From contig NC_015977.1 in assembly GCF_000225345.1 (NCBI RefSeq), forward strand, positions 2,525,501-2,589,500: a DNA stretch of 64,000 nucleotides, given 5' to 3'. This document shows positions 43,846-52,131 of the stretch, piece by piece (positions within the stretch are counted from its first letter, which is position 1; every line of letters begins with the position of its first letter). The notes under the pieces were generated by a model that was not told the DNA's origin, ran no database searches, and saw nothing but the letters and a program-made list of their open reading frames with translations. Origin of the DNA: Roseburia hominis A2-183. Lineage in GTDB: Bacteria; Bacillota; Clostridia; Lachnospirales; Lachnospiraceae. The position numbers were made by a program, and so were the translations under genes.

Positions 43846-45138
43846 TTACGCCTGCTGTTCCCCCAGAATCTTCTCAATGCTTGCCAGCTTTACGCAGACT
43901 ACAAAAATCTGTGTTGCCGTTGTAAGATCCTCCAGCGACGGATACGACGGAGATATACGGATGACGGAATCTTTCGGGTCCTTGCCGTACGGGAACGGTG
44001 CTCCTGCCGGTGTCATCACAACGCCTGCCTTTTTCGCCTTATCTACCACGCTCTTCGCGCATCCCTCCAGCGTCTCATAGGTGATAAAATATCCCCCCTT
44101 CGGGCTGTACCAGCTTCCGACGCCGAGATCCTTTAACTCCTTGTCGAATGTGTCCAGAATCATCTCAAACTTCGGTCTGAGGGAAGCCGCATGCTTTCTC
44201 ATGTGCTCCGTGATACCGTGCACATCTTTAAAGAAGCGCACATGGCGAAGCTGATTCACCTTATCATGACCGATCGTCTGGATCTTCAACTGTTTCTTAA
44301 TATCCTCCAGATTGTTCGCGGAAGTTGCAATCGCAGCCAGACCGGAACCCGGGAAGCTGATCTTGCTGGTCGAGCAGAACTTGTATACCATATCCGGATT
44401 GCCCGCGCGCTTGCACTCTGCCAGAATCTCGATCAGATGATCCTGATCCATATCATATAAATGATGTACACAGTAAGCGTTATCCCAGTAAATACGGAAG
44501 TCTTTTGCCGCCGGTTTTAATCTGGCAAAACGGCGTACCGTCTCATCCGAGTAGGTAATTCCCTGCGGATTGGAGTATTTCGGCACACACCAGATTCCTT
44601 TGATCGCCTCATCCTTGCTGACAAGCTCCTCCACCATATCCATATCCGGTCCTGTCGGAAGCATTGGAACATTGATCATCTCAATGCCAAAATATTCCGT
44701 GATGGCAAAATGTCTGTCATAGCCCGGAACCGGACATAAGAACTTCACCTTGTCAAGCTTGCACCACGGCGTATTTCCCATCACACCGTGTGTCATGGAG
44801 CGTGAAATCGTATCGTACATGATATTTAAGCTGGAATTGCCGTAGATAATGATATTTTCCGGATTGCACTCGATCATATCGCCAATCAGCACTTTCGCCT
44901 CCTGGATTCCGTCCAGTACACCGTAGTTGCGGCAGTCCGTTCCATCCTCGCATGCGAGATCGGAATAGGACGAGAGAACATCCATCATGCCCATAGACAG
45001 ATCCAGCTGTTCCTGGGATGGCTTTCCTCTGGACATGTCAAGCTTCAATCCCCGCTGCTGGAACTTCTTGTATTCTGCTTCCAGATGTTCCTTCTCTTTT
45101 AACAGTTCCTCTTTGCTCATCTCCTGATATGACTGCAT
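43846..45138 (-). CDS. PLP-dependent aminotransferase, aspartate-aminotransferase-like
   Basis: 430 residues. Sequence LKLDMSRGKPSQEQLDLSMGM, YGNSSLNIMYDTISRSMTHG, IWCVPKYSNPQG, YWDNAYCVHHLYD and the PLP-lysine segment STSKISFPGSGLAAIA belong to the fold-type I group found in many Clostridia as an aspartate/alanine aminotransferase (the PF12897 type, from family knowledge). It likely transfers an amino group between aspartate (or another acid) and 2-oxoglutarate. GGAAGGAAC precedes the start. Substrate unproven. Confidence 0.9.
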   Translation of the reverse strand: MQSYQEMSKEELLKEKEHLEAEYKKFQQRGLKLDMSRGKPSQEQLDLSMGMMDVLSSYSDLACEDGTDCRNYGVLDGIQEAKVLIGDMIECNPENIIIYGNSSLNIMYDTISRSMTHGVMGNTPWCKLDKVKFLCPVPGYDRHFAITEYFGIEMINVPMLPTGPDMDMVEELVSKDEAIKGIWCVPKYSNPQGITYSDETVRRFARLKPAAKDFRIYWDNAYCVHHLYDMDQDHLIEILAECKRAGNPDMVYKFCSTSKISFPGSGLAAIATSANNLEDIKKQLKIQTIGHDKVNQLRHVRFFKDVHGITEHMRKHAASLRPKFEMILDTFDKELKDLGVGSWYSPKGGYFITYETLEGCAKSVVDKAKKAGVVMTPAGAPFPYGKDPKDSVIRISPSYPSLEDLTTATQIFVVCVKLASIEKILGEQQA

Positions 45139-45187
45139 TGTTCCTTCCTCCTGCTATCTGTATATACATTTTATATGAACCTTATTT

Positions 45188-46513
45188 CTAAGGCTGCATC
45201 CCTTTTATTTTTTCAAAATATTCCCGGATTGTTTTCTCATAGCCGTTCTCCGACGGATGATAAAACATGCGGTCTGTCAGACCGTCCGGCAGATACTGCT
45301 GCTTCACATAATGATTCGGATAATCATGCGCGTATTTGTAACCGACGCCGTGTCCCAGCTTCTGTGATGACTTATAATGTGCATCCTGCAGGTGCACCGG
45401 TATCGGTGCCGTCATGGTATCCCGCACCGCCGCCATGGCATCGCTGATGGCACAGACCGCAGAATTGCTCTTTGGTGCGCTCGCCACATAGGTCACCGCC
45501 TGCGCTAAAATGATCTGCGCCTCCGGCATACCGATGCGCTCCACCGCCTGTGCCGCCGATGTGGCGACCACAAGCGCCATCGGATCTGCATTGCTGACGT
45601 CCTCCGCCGCACAGATCATGATGCGCCTTGCTATAAACTTGATGTCCTCTCCCGCATACAGCATCCGCGCAAGATAGTAGACTGCCGCATCCGGATCGGA
45701 ACCCCGCATACTTTTGATAAAAGCGGAGATCGTGTCGTAATGGTTATCCCCGGACTTGTCGTATTTGACCACGCGCTTCTGGATACATTCACTGGCAACC
45801 GCAAGCGTGATGTGAATCTTCCCGTCTGCACTCCGCTCCGTCGTCAGCACGCCGAGTTCGATCGCCGTGAGTGCCGCGCGGGCATCCCCGTTCGCAACAT
45901 CCGCCAGAAATTCCAGCGCATCGTCATCAATCACAGCATTATAAGCGCCCAGTCCCTTTTCCCGGTCGGTTACCGCGCGGAGAATCAATGTCCGGATATC
46001 CTCCTTCGACAGACTCTTCAGTTCAAAAATGATAGATCTGGACAACAAAGCTCCGTTGACCTCAAAATACGGATTCTCTGTCGTTGCACCGATCAGAATG
46101 ATCGTGCCGTCCTCCACGAACGGAAGCAGATAATCCTGCTGCCCCTTATTGAAGCGATGAATCTCATCGATAAAGAGGATCGTCTTCCTGCCGTACATTC
46201 CCTGGTTGTTCTTCGCCTGCGCGATCACTTCCTCCATGTCCTTCTTGCCGGCAGAAGTCGCATTGATCTGTAAAAACTCTGCGCTCGTCGTATGCGCGAT
46301 GACTTTTGCAAGCGTCGTCTTACCGGTTCCCGGCGGACCGTACAGTATGATGGAACTTAGCTTATCCGCTTTGATTGCACGGTACAGCAGCTTATCTTTT
46401 CCTATAATATGCTGCTGCCCCACCATCTCATCCAACGTCGTGGGGCGAAGTCTGGATGCAAGCGGCGCCTCCGTTTCCTTTTGTTGTTCTCTCATATATT
46501 CAAATAAGTCCAT
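45188..46513 (-). CDS. rarA: Replication-associated recombination protein A
   Basis: 441-residue AAA+ ATPase of the MgsA/RarA/WRNIP1 family, which acts at stalled forks with single-strand binding protein. Features: LASRLRPTTLDEMVGQQHI, Walker A YGPPGTGKTTLAKVIAHTT, Walker B TILFIDEIHRFNKGQQDYLLPF, sensor ATTENPYFEVN, then C-terminal helical and tetramerisation segments (YYLARMLYAGEDIKFIARRI). Full length. It is the last chromosomal-type gene before the AT-rich accessory region. Confidence 0.95.
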   Translation of the reverse strand: MDLFEYMREQQKETEAPLASRLRPTTLDEMVGQQHIIGKDKLLYRAIKADKLSSIILYGPPGTGKTTLAKVIAHTTSAEFLQINATSAGKKDMEEVIAQAKNNQGMYGRKTILFIDEIHRFNKGQQDYLLPFVEDGTIILIGATTENPYFEVNGALLSRSIIFELKSLSKEDIRTLILRAVTDREKGLGAYNAVIDDDALEFLADVANGDARAALTAIELGVLTTERSADGKIHITLAVASECIQKRVVKYDKSGDNHYDTISAFIKSMRGSDPDAAVYYLARMLYAGEDIKFIARRIMICAAEDVSNADPMALVVATSAAQAVERIGMPEAQIILAQAVTYVASAPKSNSAVCAISDAMAAVRDTMTAPIPVHLQDAHYKSSQKLGHGVGYKYAHDYPNHYVKQQYLPDGLTDRMFYHPSENGYEKTIREYFEKIKGMQP

Positions 46514-46887
46514 GTCAAAACCTGCTTTCTGATGTATAAAAATTCCCGGTCACTGCCTTCCGGCGTATGTCCGTGCGCAGCGTACACTTGACCGTTTTGA
46601 ATTTTCTTTATGTAAAACTTGCATTTTTTTAATGATTCGTGGTTTTAATCATGATTTTTCCAAAAAATATGACAGATTGCAACATCAAAATTGCATCACT
46701 TCTATTACAATACACGATATATGCCCTTTTTACAAGTAAAAATATGCATTTTCTCTGTTGTGCACGATTTTCCCCGGAAATCATTTTCTATACTGTAACA
46801 AATTGATCGGAGGGTTGCAAGTGAATCTGTAAATCTAATTCTAACGCTGTCATAAAATGTTTTTTATCCTTTACATCTTAAGTATGA
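46514..46887. other. AT-rich intergenic region without a recognisable gene
   Basis: No supported coding sequence, RNA or repeat was seen in this roughly 370-base stretch. A short hairpin (ATGATT/AATCAT) followed by a T run near 46633-46660 is the only structure noted. Confidence 0.5.
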
Positions 46888-46893
46888 TACAAT
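46888..46893 (+). promoter_or_regulatory. Extended -10 promoter of the lipoprotein gene at 46927
   Basis: TGATACAAT provides an extended -10 (TACAAT at 46888-46893). No strong -35; TTATCC is 18 bases upstream. Confidence 0.45.
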
Positions 46894-46926
46894 ATAGTAA
46901 ATCATAATGGAGGTTTTGAATTACAT

Positions 46927-48003
46927 ATGAAAAAGAATATGAACAAACAAAAAGTGTTAATATCAGTATTGGTAATGACAATAGGTCTATCACTTTCAGC
47001 GTGTGATTCTCAGAAAAATGAACCTGTAAAGGAAAACGAAGTAACTGAGACAGATCAGGTAACGTCATCTACTGAATCAACCGTACAAGAAGAAAGCGCA
47101 ACAGAAACAATCGTTACGCAGGAAGAATCAAGTGAAACACCTAATAATGCAGAGGATTGGAAGCAGGCTTACATAGATTTTCTTCAGTCGGGTGCAATAT
47201 TACCGGATGCAAGTAATCAGGGGCTGCAAATTCAAGATGCTGATGCTGCCACGTATGGAATAGTCGATGTAAATTTGGATGGAATTCCAGAGTTATTTTT
47301 ATTTCCCGGATGCGCCGACTGGAGATATGATTTATATACTTATTATAATGGAACTGTAAAATTGGTGGACTGTAGTGCATCGGCAACCAGCCTTTTCCTC
47401 TATAACCTGGAGGGAACTCCATATTATCTGGGATTACAGGAGTCTTCCTATGGAAATGAGATTGATGTATGTACCATTGAGAATGGAGAACGTAAATTAT
47501 TGTTGTCTTACAAGAGTGATTATCCATTATATGAAATGGGATTTCAGGATTCTTATACAGAAAATTATTACGTTGAAAATAATCCGGTAGATGAAGTGAC
47601 ATTTGAAGAAAGTGCGAAAAATATTTTTACAGACGAAGAATATAAAGCCCTCATGAATTTTGAAATCGAAACAACTGATCCAGTAGAAACGCCGGTAAAA
47701 GATTTATCTCTCATCGAAAATTATAAAAAAGCTTTTGAGAGTAATGATATTGCAACACACTTACAAATAGAGACAGATTCTGCAGATGAATCCGAAATAG
47801 CAGACTGGACCGTAATAGACGGCGTACAAGGGACAACCGATTGGAGCGAAATCGAAATTATAACTTACAAAAATGGTATTAAAGCAACCACCATATGTTA
47901 TTGGGATGGCTCGGTGGAAACTTCATATGATGAAAAAACTACTGCTGCTCTCGCGAACTCCATAAAGCAATCCGCACCAACAACAGATAGTGATACCCCA
48001 TAA
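46927..48003 (+). CDS. Hypothetical lipoprotein
   Basis: 358 residues. The signal peptide ends in LSLSAC, a lipobox. A Glu/Thr/Ser-rich linker follows (about 28-75). A globular region has YGIVDVNLDGIPELFLFPGC, a calcium-loop-like DVNLDGIPEL motif seen in surface lipoproteins of gut Clostridia, then YDLYTYYNGTVKL and LLSYKSDYPLYEMG. The C-terminal domain (DLSLIENYKKAFE...) is unassigned. No function can be given. It begins the accessory region, and GGAGG lies about 10 bases before the ATG. Confidence 0.85.
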   Translation: MKKNMNKQKVLISVLVMTIGLSLSACDSQKNEPVKENEVTETDQVTSSTESTVQEESATETIVTQEESSETPNNAEDWKQAYIDFLQSGAILPDASNQGLQIQDADAATYGIVDVNLDGIPELFLFPGCADWRYDLYTYYNGTVKLVDCSASATSLFLYNLEGTPYYLGLQESSYGNEIDVCTIENGERKLLLSYKSDYPLYEMGFQDSYTENYYVENNPVDEVTFEESAKNIFTDEEYKALMNFEIETTDPVETPVKDLSLIENYKKAFESNDIATHLQIETDSADESEIADWTVIDGVQGTTDWSEIEIITYKNGIKATTICYWDGSVETSYDEKTTAALANSIKQSAPTTDSDTP

Positions 48004-48120
48004 ACACTGATGCATCAGTAAATAACTCTGGTCAAGCCACAACACCTGCAACGTAAGTAACAGACATTCATGATTATGAACTAATGGCTACTTATTTCAT
48101 ACCATATCGGAGGAACTATC

Positions 48121-48672
48121 TTGAATTGTGAGAACAATTTTTCAAAAAAACTACACCAGCCTTTCGCATCCATCGTCTTATATTTGCGTGAGTTTCTTCC
48201 ATACCTTATATGCATTAGCATTATAATTTTTCTGTTAAACAGCATACTCTCTATCGGTTCAATCAAAAGCGGATCTATGGAAGCCACATTAAGGACAGGC
48301 GATATCGTCATCGGTAACCGTCTTGCCTATATTGCCAGTGAACCACAAGCCGGAGATATTTTATTTTTTCATCTTAATGGAACCACCTATTGTAAACGCG
48401 TTATAGGAGTGGCCGGAGATAAAATTACTTTTTATGATGGTTATGTATACATCAACGACAAACAGCTCGATGAGAGTGCCTATCTGCCGGAAGATGTTGA
48501 GACGAACTGTACCGATACATTTGTTGTTCCTTCTCAATGTCTCTTTGTCATGGGAGATAATCGGGAGCTGTCTTTTGATTCACGTTTTTGGGATACCCCA
48601 TATATTTCTGTAAATGATGTTATCTCCAAAGAACTGTTCAATCTTAGCGCAATCTTCCGGAATGCTTTATAG
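48121..48672 (+). CDS. lepB: Signal peptidase I
   Basis: 183-residue type I signal peptidase (SipS size class). One N-terminal membrane anchor (LPYLICISIIIFLLNSIL), the catalytic Ser in KSGSMEATLRTGDIVI, the general-base Lys in YCKRVIGVAGDKI, and box E GDNRELSFDSRFWD. It cleaves signal peptides of exported proteins. The start is TTG at 48121 with GGAGG 7 bases upstream. Position next to the secreted repeat protein and a lipoprotein suggests a dedicated processing role, though a general one is equally possible. It ends in a shared terminator. Confidence 0.93.
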   Translation: MNCENNFSKKLHQPFASIVLYLREFLPYLICISIIIFLLNSILSIGSIKSGSMEATLRTGDIVIGNRLAYIASEPQAGDILFFHLNGTTYCKRVIGVAGDKITFYDGYVYINDKQLDESAYLPEDVETNCTDTFVVPSQCLFVMGDNRELSFDSRFWDTPYISVNDVISKELFNLSAIFRNAL

Positions 48673-48705
48673 AAAAACAAGGCAGTTAATCTGCCTTGTT
48701 TTTCT
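48671..48705. terminator. Bidirectional terminator between lepB and the repeat-protein gene
   Basis: A perfect stem AGAAAAACAAGGCAG/CTGCCTTGTTTTTCT with a 5-base loop. It includes the stop region of both convergent genes; the left half lies beyond lepB, and the right half encodes the end of the minus-strand gene. Confidence 0.9.
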
Positions 48706-49705
48706 TTGCTTTTCTTACTACGCTAATCGTTCTACCAATCACGCCGCCCGCGATCACAACAATGGCTACAACGCCAAATAACGGGATCGGGCAGGTCTGC
48801 GGAATGGTTTCTGTGTCAAGCACTTCCCCGCAGACGGTGCAGCGCAACTCCTTGGTTCCGGTTGAAAATGCTCCGGCACTCTTGGTTACTGTCCATTCGC
48901 CGTCATCGTGTCCGGTCGCCGGAATCGTCTCTTCGTACGTGTCCCCACAGACAGAACAGGTGTATGTCGTGCTTCCGTCCTCGGTGCAGGTGGCATCCGT
49001 TGTTTCCGTTACCTCGTAGGTATGTTCCGCCAGATCTGTCTCTTCGGTGTAAGTGTCCCCGCAGACAGAGCAGGTGTATGTTACACTGCCAGCTTCGATA
49101 CAGGTGGCATCCGTGCTGTCCGTTACCTCGTAGGTATGCTTACCGGTCGCCGGGATTGCTTCCTGCTTGGTTTTTCCTGTAAGACTGTTCTTATATTCTG
49201 TGTAACCGTCCGTTGCGCACGTCGGATCTACTGTTGTGACTGCTTTCCATGCCGCGTCGATCTCCGCGTCTGTATAAGTCTTGGTGGAATTGGTGTCACT
49301 TTTCTTGGAATCAGATCCGCTGTTGTCGGTTGCTGTTGCCTGTGTATCATTGCTGGAAGTGCTGCTTGATGAGCTGCTCTTCTGGGATGCAGGTGTGAAG
49401 TCCGACGGAATTTTTCCGGCAGCTTTCCATGAATCCATATACTGAAGACAGTAGCCAGAATTTAAAATCTCCTGTGCTTTTCCAGATGTTACACCGCCTG
49501 CCAGCACCATTTCATTCACTACGCCGTATTCTCCCCAACTAATGAAGGAATCTACCTGATCGTCTTTACTTCCCGCCTCCAGAGTCAATTCAGCCTTGTG
49601 GTCGATGTAGGTGAAGTTAGCCCACGCAGTCAATGTCATTGCTGTAAATAAGCCGACAAGTACATAAAAGCGTTTTGGTTTTCTTTTTCTTGAAAAATAT
49701 TTCAT
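48686..49705 (-). CDS. Surface protein with CxxC repeats and C-terminal membrane anchor
   Basis: 339 residues. N-terminal signal or anchor (RFYVLVGLFTAMTLTAWANF) and a module with GGVTSGKAQEILNSGYCLQYMDSWKAAGKIP. A Ser/Asn/Thr-rich linker follows, then cysteine-containing repeats of the form ATCTEDGSTTYTCSVCGDTY with IPATGH (repeat length about 38 residues, 114 bases). The last unit ends TETIPQTC and runs into a helix (IPLFGVVAIVVIAGGVIG) and basic tail (RKAKKNKAD). That end is built like a sortase signal, with IPQTC in place of LPxTG. Function unknown; a zinc- or disulfide-stabilised wall or membrane surface protein is likely. AGGAGG precedes the ATG. Confidence 0.85.
   Translation of the reverse strand: MKYFSRKRKPKRFYVLVGLFTAMTLTAWANFTYIDHKAELTLEAGSKDDQVDSFISWGEYGVVNEMVLAGGVTSGKAQEILNSGYCLQYMDSWKAAGKIPSDFTPASQKSSSSSSTSSNDTQATATDNSGSDSKKSDTNSTKTYTDAEIDAAWKAVTTVDPTCATDGYTEYKNSLTGKTKQEAIPATGKHTYEVTDSTDATCIEAGSVTYTCSVCGDTYTEETDLAEHTYEVTETTDATCTEDGSTTYTCSVCGDTYEETIPATGHDDGEWTVTKSAGAFSTGTKELRCTVCGEVLDTETIPQTCPIPLFGVVAIVVIAGGVIGRTISVVRKAKKNKAD
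48932..49150 (-). repeat. Imperfect 114-bp coding repeat in the CxxC surface protein
   Basis: Two neighbouring copies of an approximately 114-base unit (CxxC segment plus linker) start near 48941 and 49055 and are highly similar. Confidence 0.7.
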
Positions 49706-49720
49706 AAAACAATCCTCCTC

Positions 49721-50014
49721 TTACTTATTGTATGCGCGTTTTACCTTGCGCCTGTATTTCTCTTTCTGGTACCCATATCTGTGATAAAGCCGGTATTCGG
49801 GGTTCTGCTGGATTGCAAAAACATTAAAAGTCCCTCTGAAACGAGCTTTTTTCCTTTTTTTCGGGCTTCGACTTGACACATAACGATCATTTAACTTAAT
49901 AAGTGCAAGCAAGTTGCCATTCAAACTGCGAGGTTTTGCCTTTAATGGTACGCCATGCATACGTTTCCAGTTATTTGATTGTAGAGTTATACAGGTTATG
50001 TCTCTAATACGCAA
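49721..50014 (-). CDS. Small basic ORF upstream of the surface-protein gene
   Basis: 97 residues, Arg/Lys-rich (VPLKAKPRSLNGNLLALIKL, SRSPKKRKKARFRGTFNVF, YRLYHRYGYQKEKYRRK). The stop lies only 15 bases before the surface-protein start, and the ribosome site of that gene follows directly, giving an operon-like arrangement. A later ATG at about 49960 is also possible. I do not recognise it. It may be a real small DNA- or RNA-binding protein, or just an open frame. Confidence 0.4.
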   Translation of the reverse strand: MRIRDITCITLQSNNWKRMHGVPLKAKPRSLNGNLLALIKLNDRYVSSRSPKKRKKARFRGTFNVFAIQQNPEYRLYHRYGYQKEKYRRKVKRAYNK

Positions 50015-50072
50015 ACTACATTCTATAATCTATAATAAAAAGTTACTCAAAATATTTACTTGTTTTAAATGA

Positions 50073-50128
50073 AAAACTCTAGGGTTCGATCATTCTCAGA
50101 TACTGAGAGATGTACAACCTAGAGTATT
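50073..50128 (-). terminator. Terminator downstream of the lipoprotein at 50206
   Basis: On the minus strand, outer stem ACTCTAGG/CCTAGAGT and inner stem around CTCAG/CTGAG form a long hairpin followed by TTTTTCATTT. Confidence 0.7.
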
Positions 50129-50205
50129 ATTAACACATATCACAGTTACATTTGTATAATATATGTAATATAGCAAAAAGTCAACCTGCATTTGTATTTT
50201 TCCTA

Positions 50206-51399
50206 TTACTCTGAATTCACTATGTTTATACGATAACAGGCGGTCTCTGATGTAGACTTATACCTGTTTCCACACTCCAGCATGTATTCTTTGCATCCAT
50301 TTGGTACTGCGTAATAGCAATACAGGTCATTTTTCTTATTCCAATCGTATATAATATCATATGTCCTACTCGTACATGAAACACCATGATAAACCAGTCT
50401 GTTTCCATCCAGACCCTCAATTTTAATATTTGTATATAAGTCTTTCTGAGACTGCGATAGACTGTATTTTATAACATGCCAAGAGAATCCTTCTGGTGCT
50501 TCCATATATTTCCGCATAGATTTTCCCGAATTGCAATACGCTTTTATGATATCTATGGCATCCTCTCCTGTGTATAACTGCTCAACTGTGATTTCCCCAC
50601 TTGATAAAGAGAATTCTGAATTTTTATCATACGCCAAATAAGTTCCTGTCATACCAACAGCTAACAAATGATAGATATCAGAATATTTATTTCCGATCTC
50701 TCCCTGATTATCCGCTATATCAAGTTTTCCCTTCCTGCCTGACACAGGCAAATCTGTATTTATATCAACATTAGACAATGCTGTGTGATCTGTAATGTTC
50801 AAAGACTTTGCGATATGTTCAAGCATTCTTTTCGTGTCAAAATCCAACTCAGAATAACATTCTCCTCTTGCGCCTACAAACATGGAGCATTCCACCCCAC
50901 TAACAGATACATTTGCAAATTTTCCCACAAACGTACCACCCTGATTTTCTGTTACTGATACGTCACTTCGTACGGTATGAATTAACCGATACGCATCATT
51001 TTTGATTTTCATGTCATATTGGTCTGCTTTATCTTCCAAATTAAACCAGACACCATCTATTGGCTTTTCAGTAATTGTTTCCCCTATGTTTGTAGAATTC
51101 TGTAATCCGTAATCCGTCTGATTGTCAACAATCATTATAATCTGATCCATATCAAATAATAAATAGGTACTTTTCCCGTCACTATATACATACGTATATG
51201 TACCGTAATCCTCATCGTCTGAAATACCTGTAATAGCTGTAGCCTGCGTCAAATAATTTTTCGGCACATCAAATTCCACACCATTTACAGAAGTTATGAC
51301 TGTATACTTTTCTTCCTGCATTTCATGTAGATAATGCAGGCAGCCAAACAAACTTATCATGCATACAGCCGTTATAACGGCAATCCATTTTTTCTTCAT
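50206..51399 (-). CDS. Hypothetical lipoprotein
   Basis: 397 residues beginning MKKKWIAVITAVCMISLFGC, a lipobox signal. The mature part (VNGVEFDVPKNYLTQATAI, STYLLFDMDQIIMIVDNQ, VSVSGVECSMFVGARGECYSELDFD) is beta-rich and ends with CYRINIVNSE. No family is recognised. It lies between the RloAB-type genes and the surface-protein genes on the same strand, 57 bases after RloB. Whether it belongs to a defence system is not shown. Confidence 0.82.
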   Translation of the reverse strand: MKKKWIAVITAVCMISLFGCLHYLHEMQEEKYTVITSVNGVEFDVPKNYLTQATAITGISDDEDYGTYTYVYSDGKSTYLLFDMDQIIMIVDNQTDYGLQNSTNIGETITEKPIDGVWFNLEDKADQYDMKIKNDAYRLIHTVRSDVSVTENQGGTFVGKFANVSVSGVECSMFVGARGECYSELDFDTKRMLEHIAKSLNITDHTALSNVDINTDLPVSGRKGKLDIADNQGEIGNKYSDIYHLLAVGMTGTYLAYDKNSEFSLSSGEITVEQLYTGEDAIDIIKAYCNSGKSMRKYMEAPEGFSWHVIKYSLSQSQKDLYTNIKIEGLDGNRLVYHGVSCTSRTYDIIYDWNKKNDLYCYYAVPNGCKEYMLECGNRYKSTSETACYRINIVNSE

Positions 51400-51456
51400 A
51401 GATCCTCTTAATATCTATCCTAAAATAATCTTATTATAGTCAGAATCTCTTACAGG

Positions 51457-52131
51457 CTAAATGTAGTTCTGCAATTCTTCAACCAGCTGATAAACTCTTG
51501 TCGCCGGGCATCTTTGAGATGGTGCAGTATCTCCATATGCTTCATATTGACGCTTAGCCCGTGCTATAGCAATGGGTGTTTTATCTCGAAGTACATCATA
51601 AATTGACTTCATATTTTTCTCATATTGACAATAACCCTTTAGCAATTCTCTGTATTTTTCTCTTCCCACATTAACAGACAGTTCCTGAAAATGAAGAAGG
51701 AACCATAACTCAATACACTCATTTGACCACGCTACCCGGTATTCGCGCACATCTTTCTTGCCTTCTGCACTGTATTGTGTATTGTCAAAATTATCCAACG
51801 GGAAATCATCTTTATCATACATGAGCCATACAACCTCCGCTTGAGGAAAATTTCTGGCAACATTTGCTCTTGCATACTCTAATAATCCTTTTGTGTTTCT
51901 GCCCGTTCCCTCTACTACCACAAACTTGCCCGTTGAAAACTCTCTATATTTTTCATTTATTACCTGTGCCATCGCTTCAATATAATATGGTTCCGTTTTT
52001 GTCCCTTCACTTACAATATAAGTATACGGCGGCAATACTATGTTCGTTTTCTTTTTCTTCTTTTGCATTTTTTTCTGGAGTTCATCTTGTTGTATCTTAA
52101 GTTCACTAAATTTCTTAGGTTTAAGACTCAT
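51457..52131 (-). CDS. rloB: RloB-family protein
   Basis: 224 residues. Lys-rich N-terminus, then the RloB pattern: TYIVSEGTKTEPYYIEAM, VEGTGRNTKGLLEYA, VWLMYDKDDFP with acidic residues, and SNECIELWFLLHFQEL. The acid-rich motifs suggest a TOPRIM-like nuclease fold; AbiLii of the AbiL phage-abortive system carries the same domain (family knowledge). ATG 52131 overlaps the ATPase stop in ATGA, so the pair is co-translated. The likely job is a toxin or effector in anti-phage defence together with the ATPase (inference). Confidence 0.9.
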   Translation of the reverse strand: MSLKPKKFSELKIQQDELQKKMQKKKKKTNIVLPPYTYIVSEGTKTEPYYIEAMAQVINEKYREFSTGKFVVVEGTGRNTKGLLEYARANVARNFPQAEVVWLMYDKDDFPLDNFDNTQYSAEGKKDVREYRVAWSNECIELWFLLHFQELSVNVGREKYRELLKGYCQYEKNMKSIYDVLRDKTPIAIARAKRQYEAYGDTAPSQRCPATRVYQLVEELQNYI

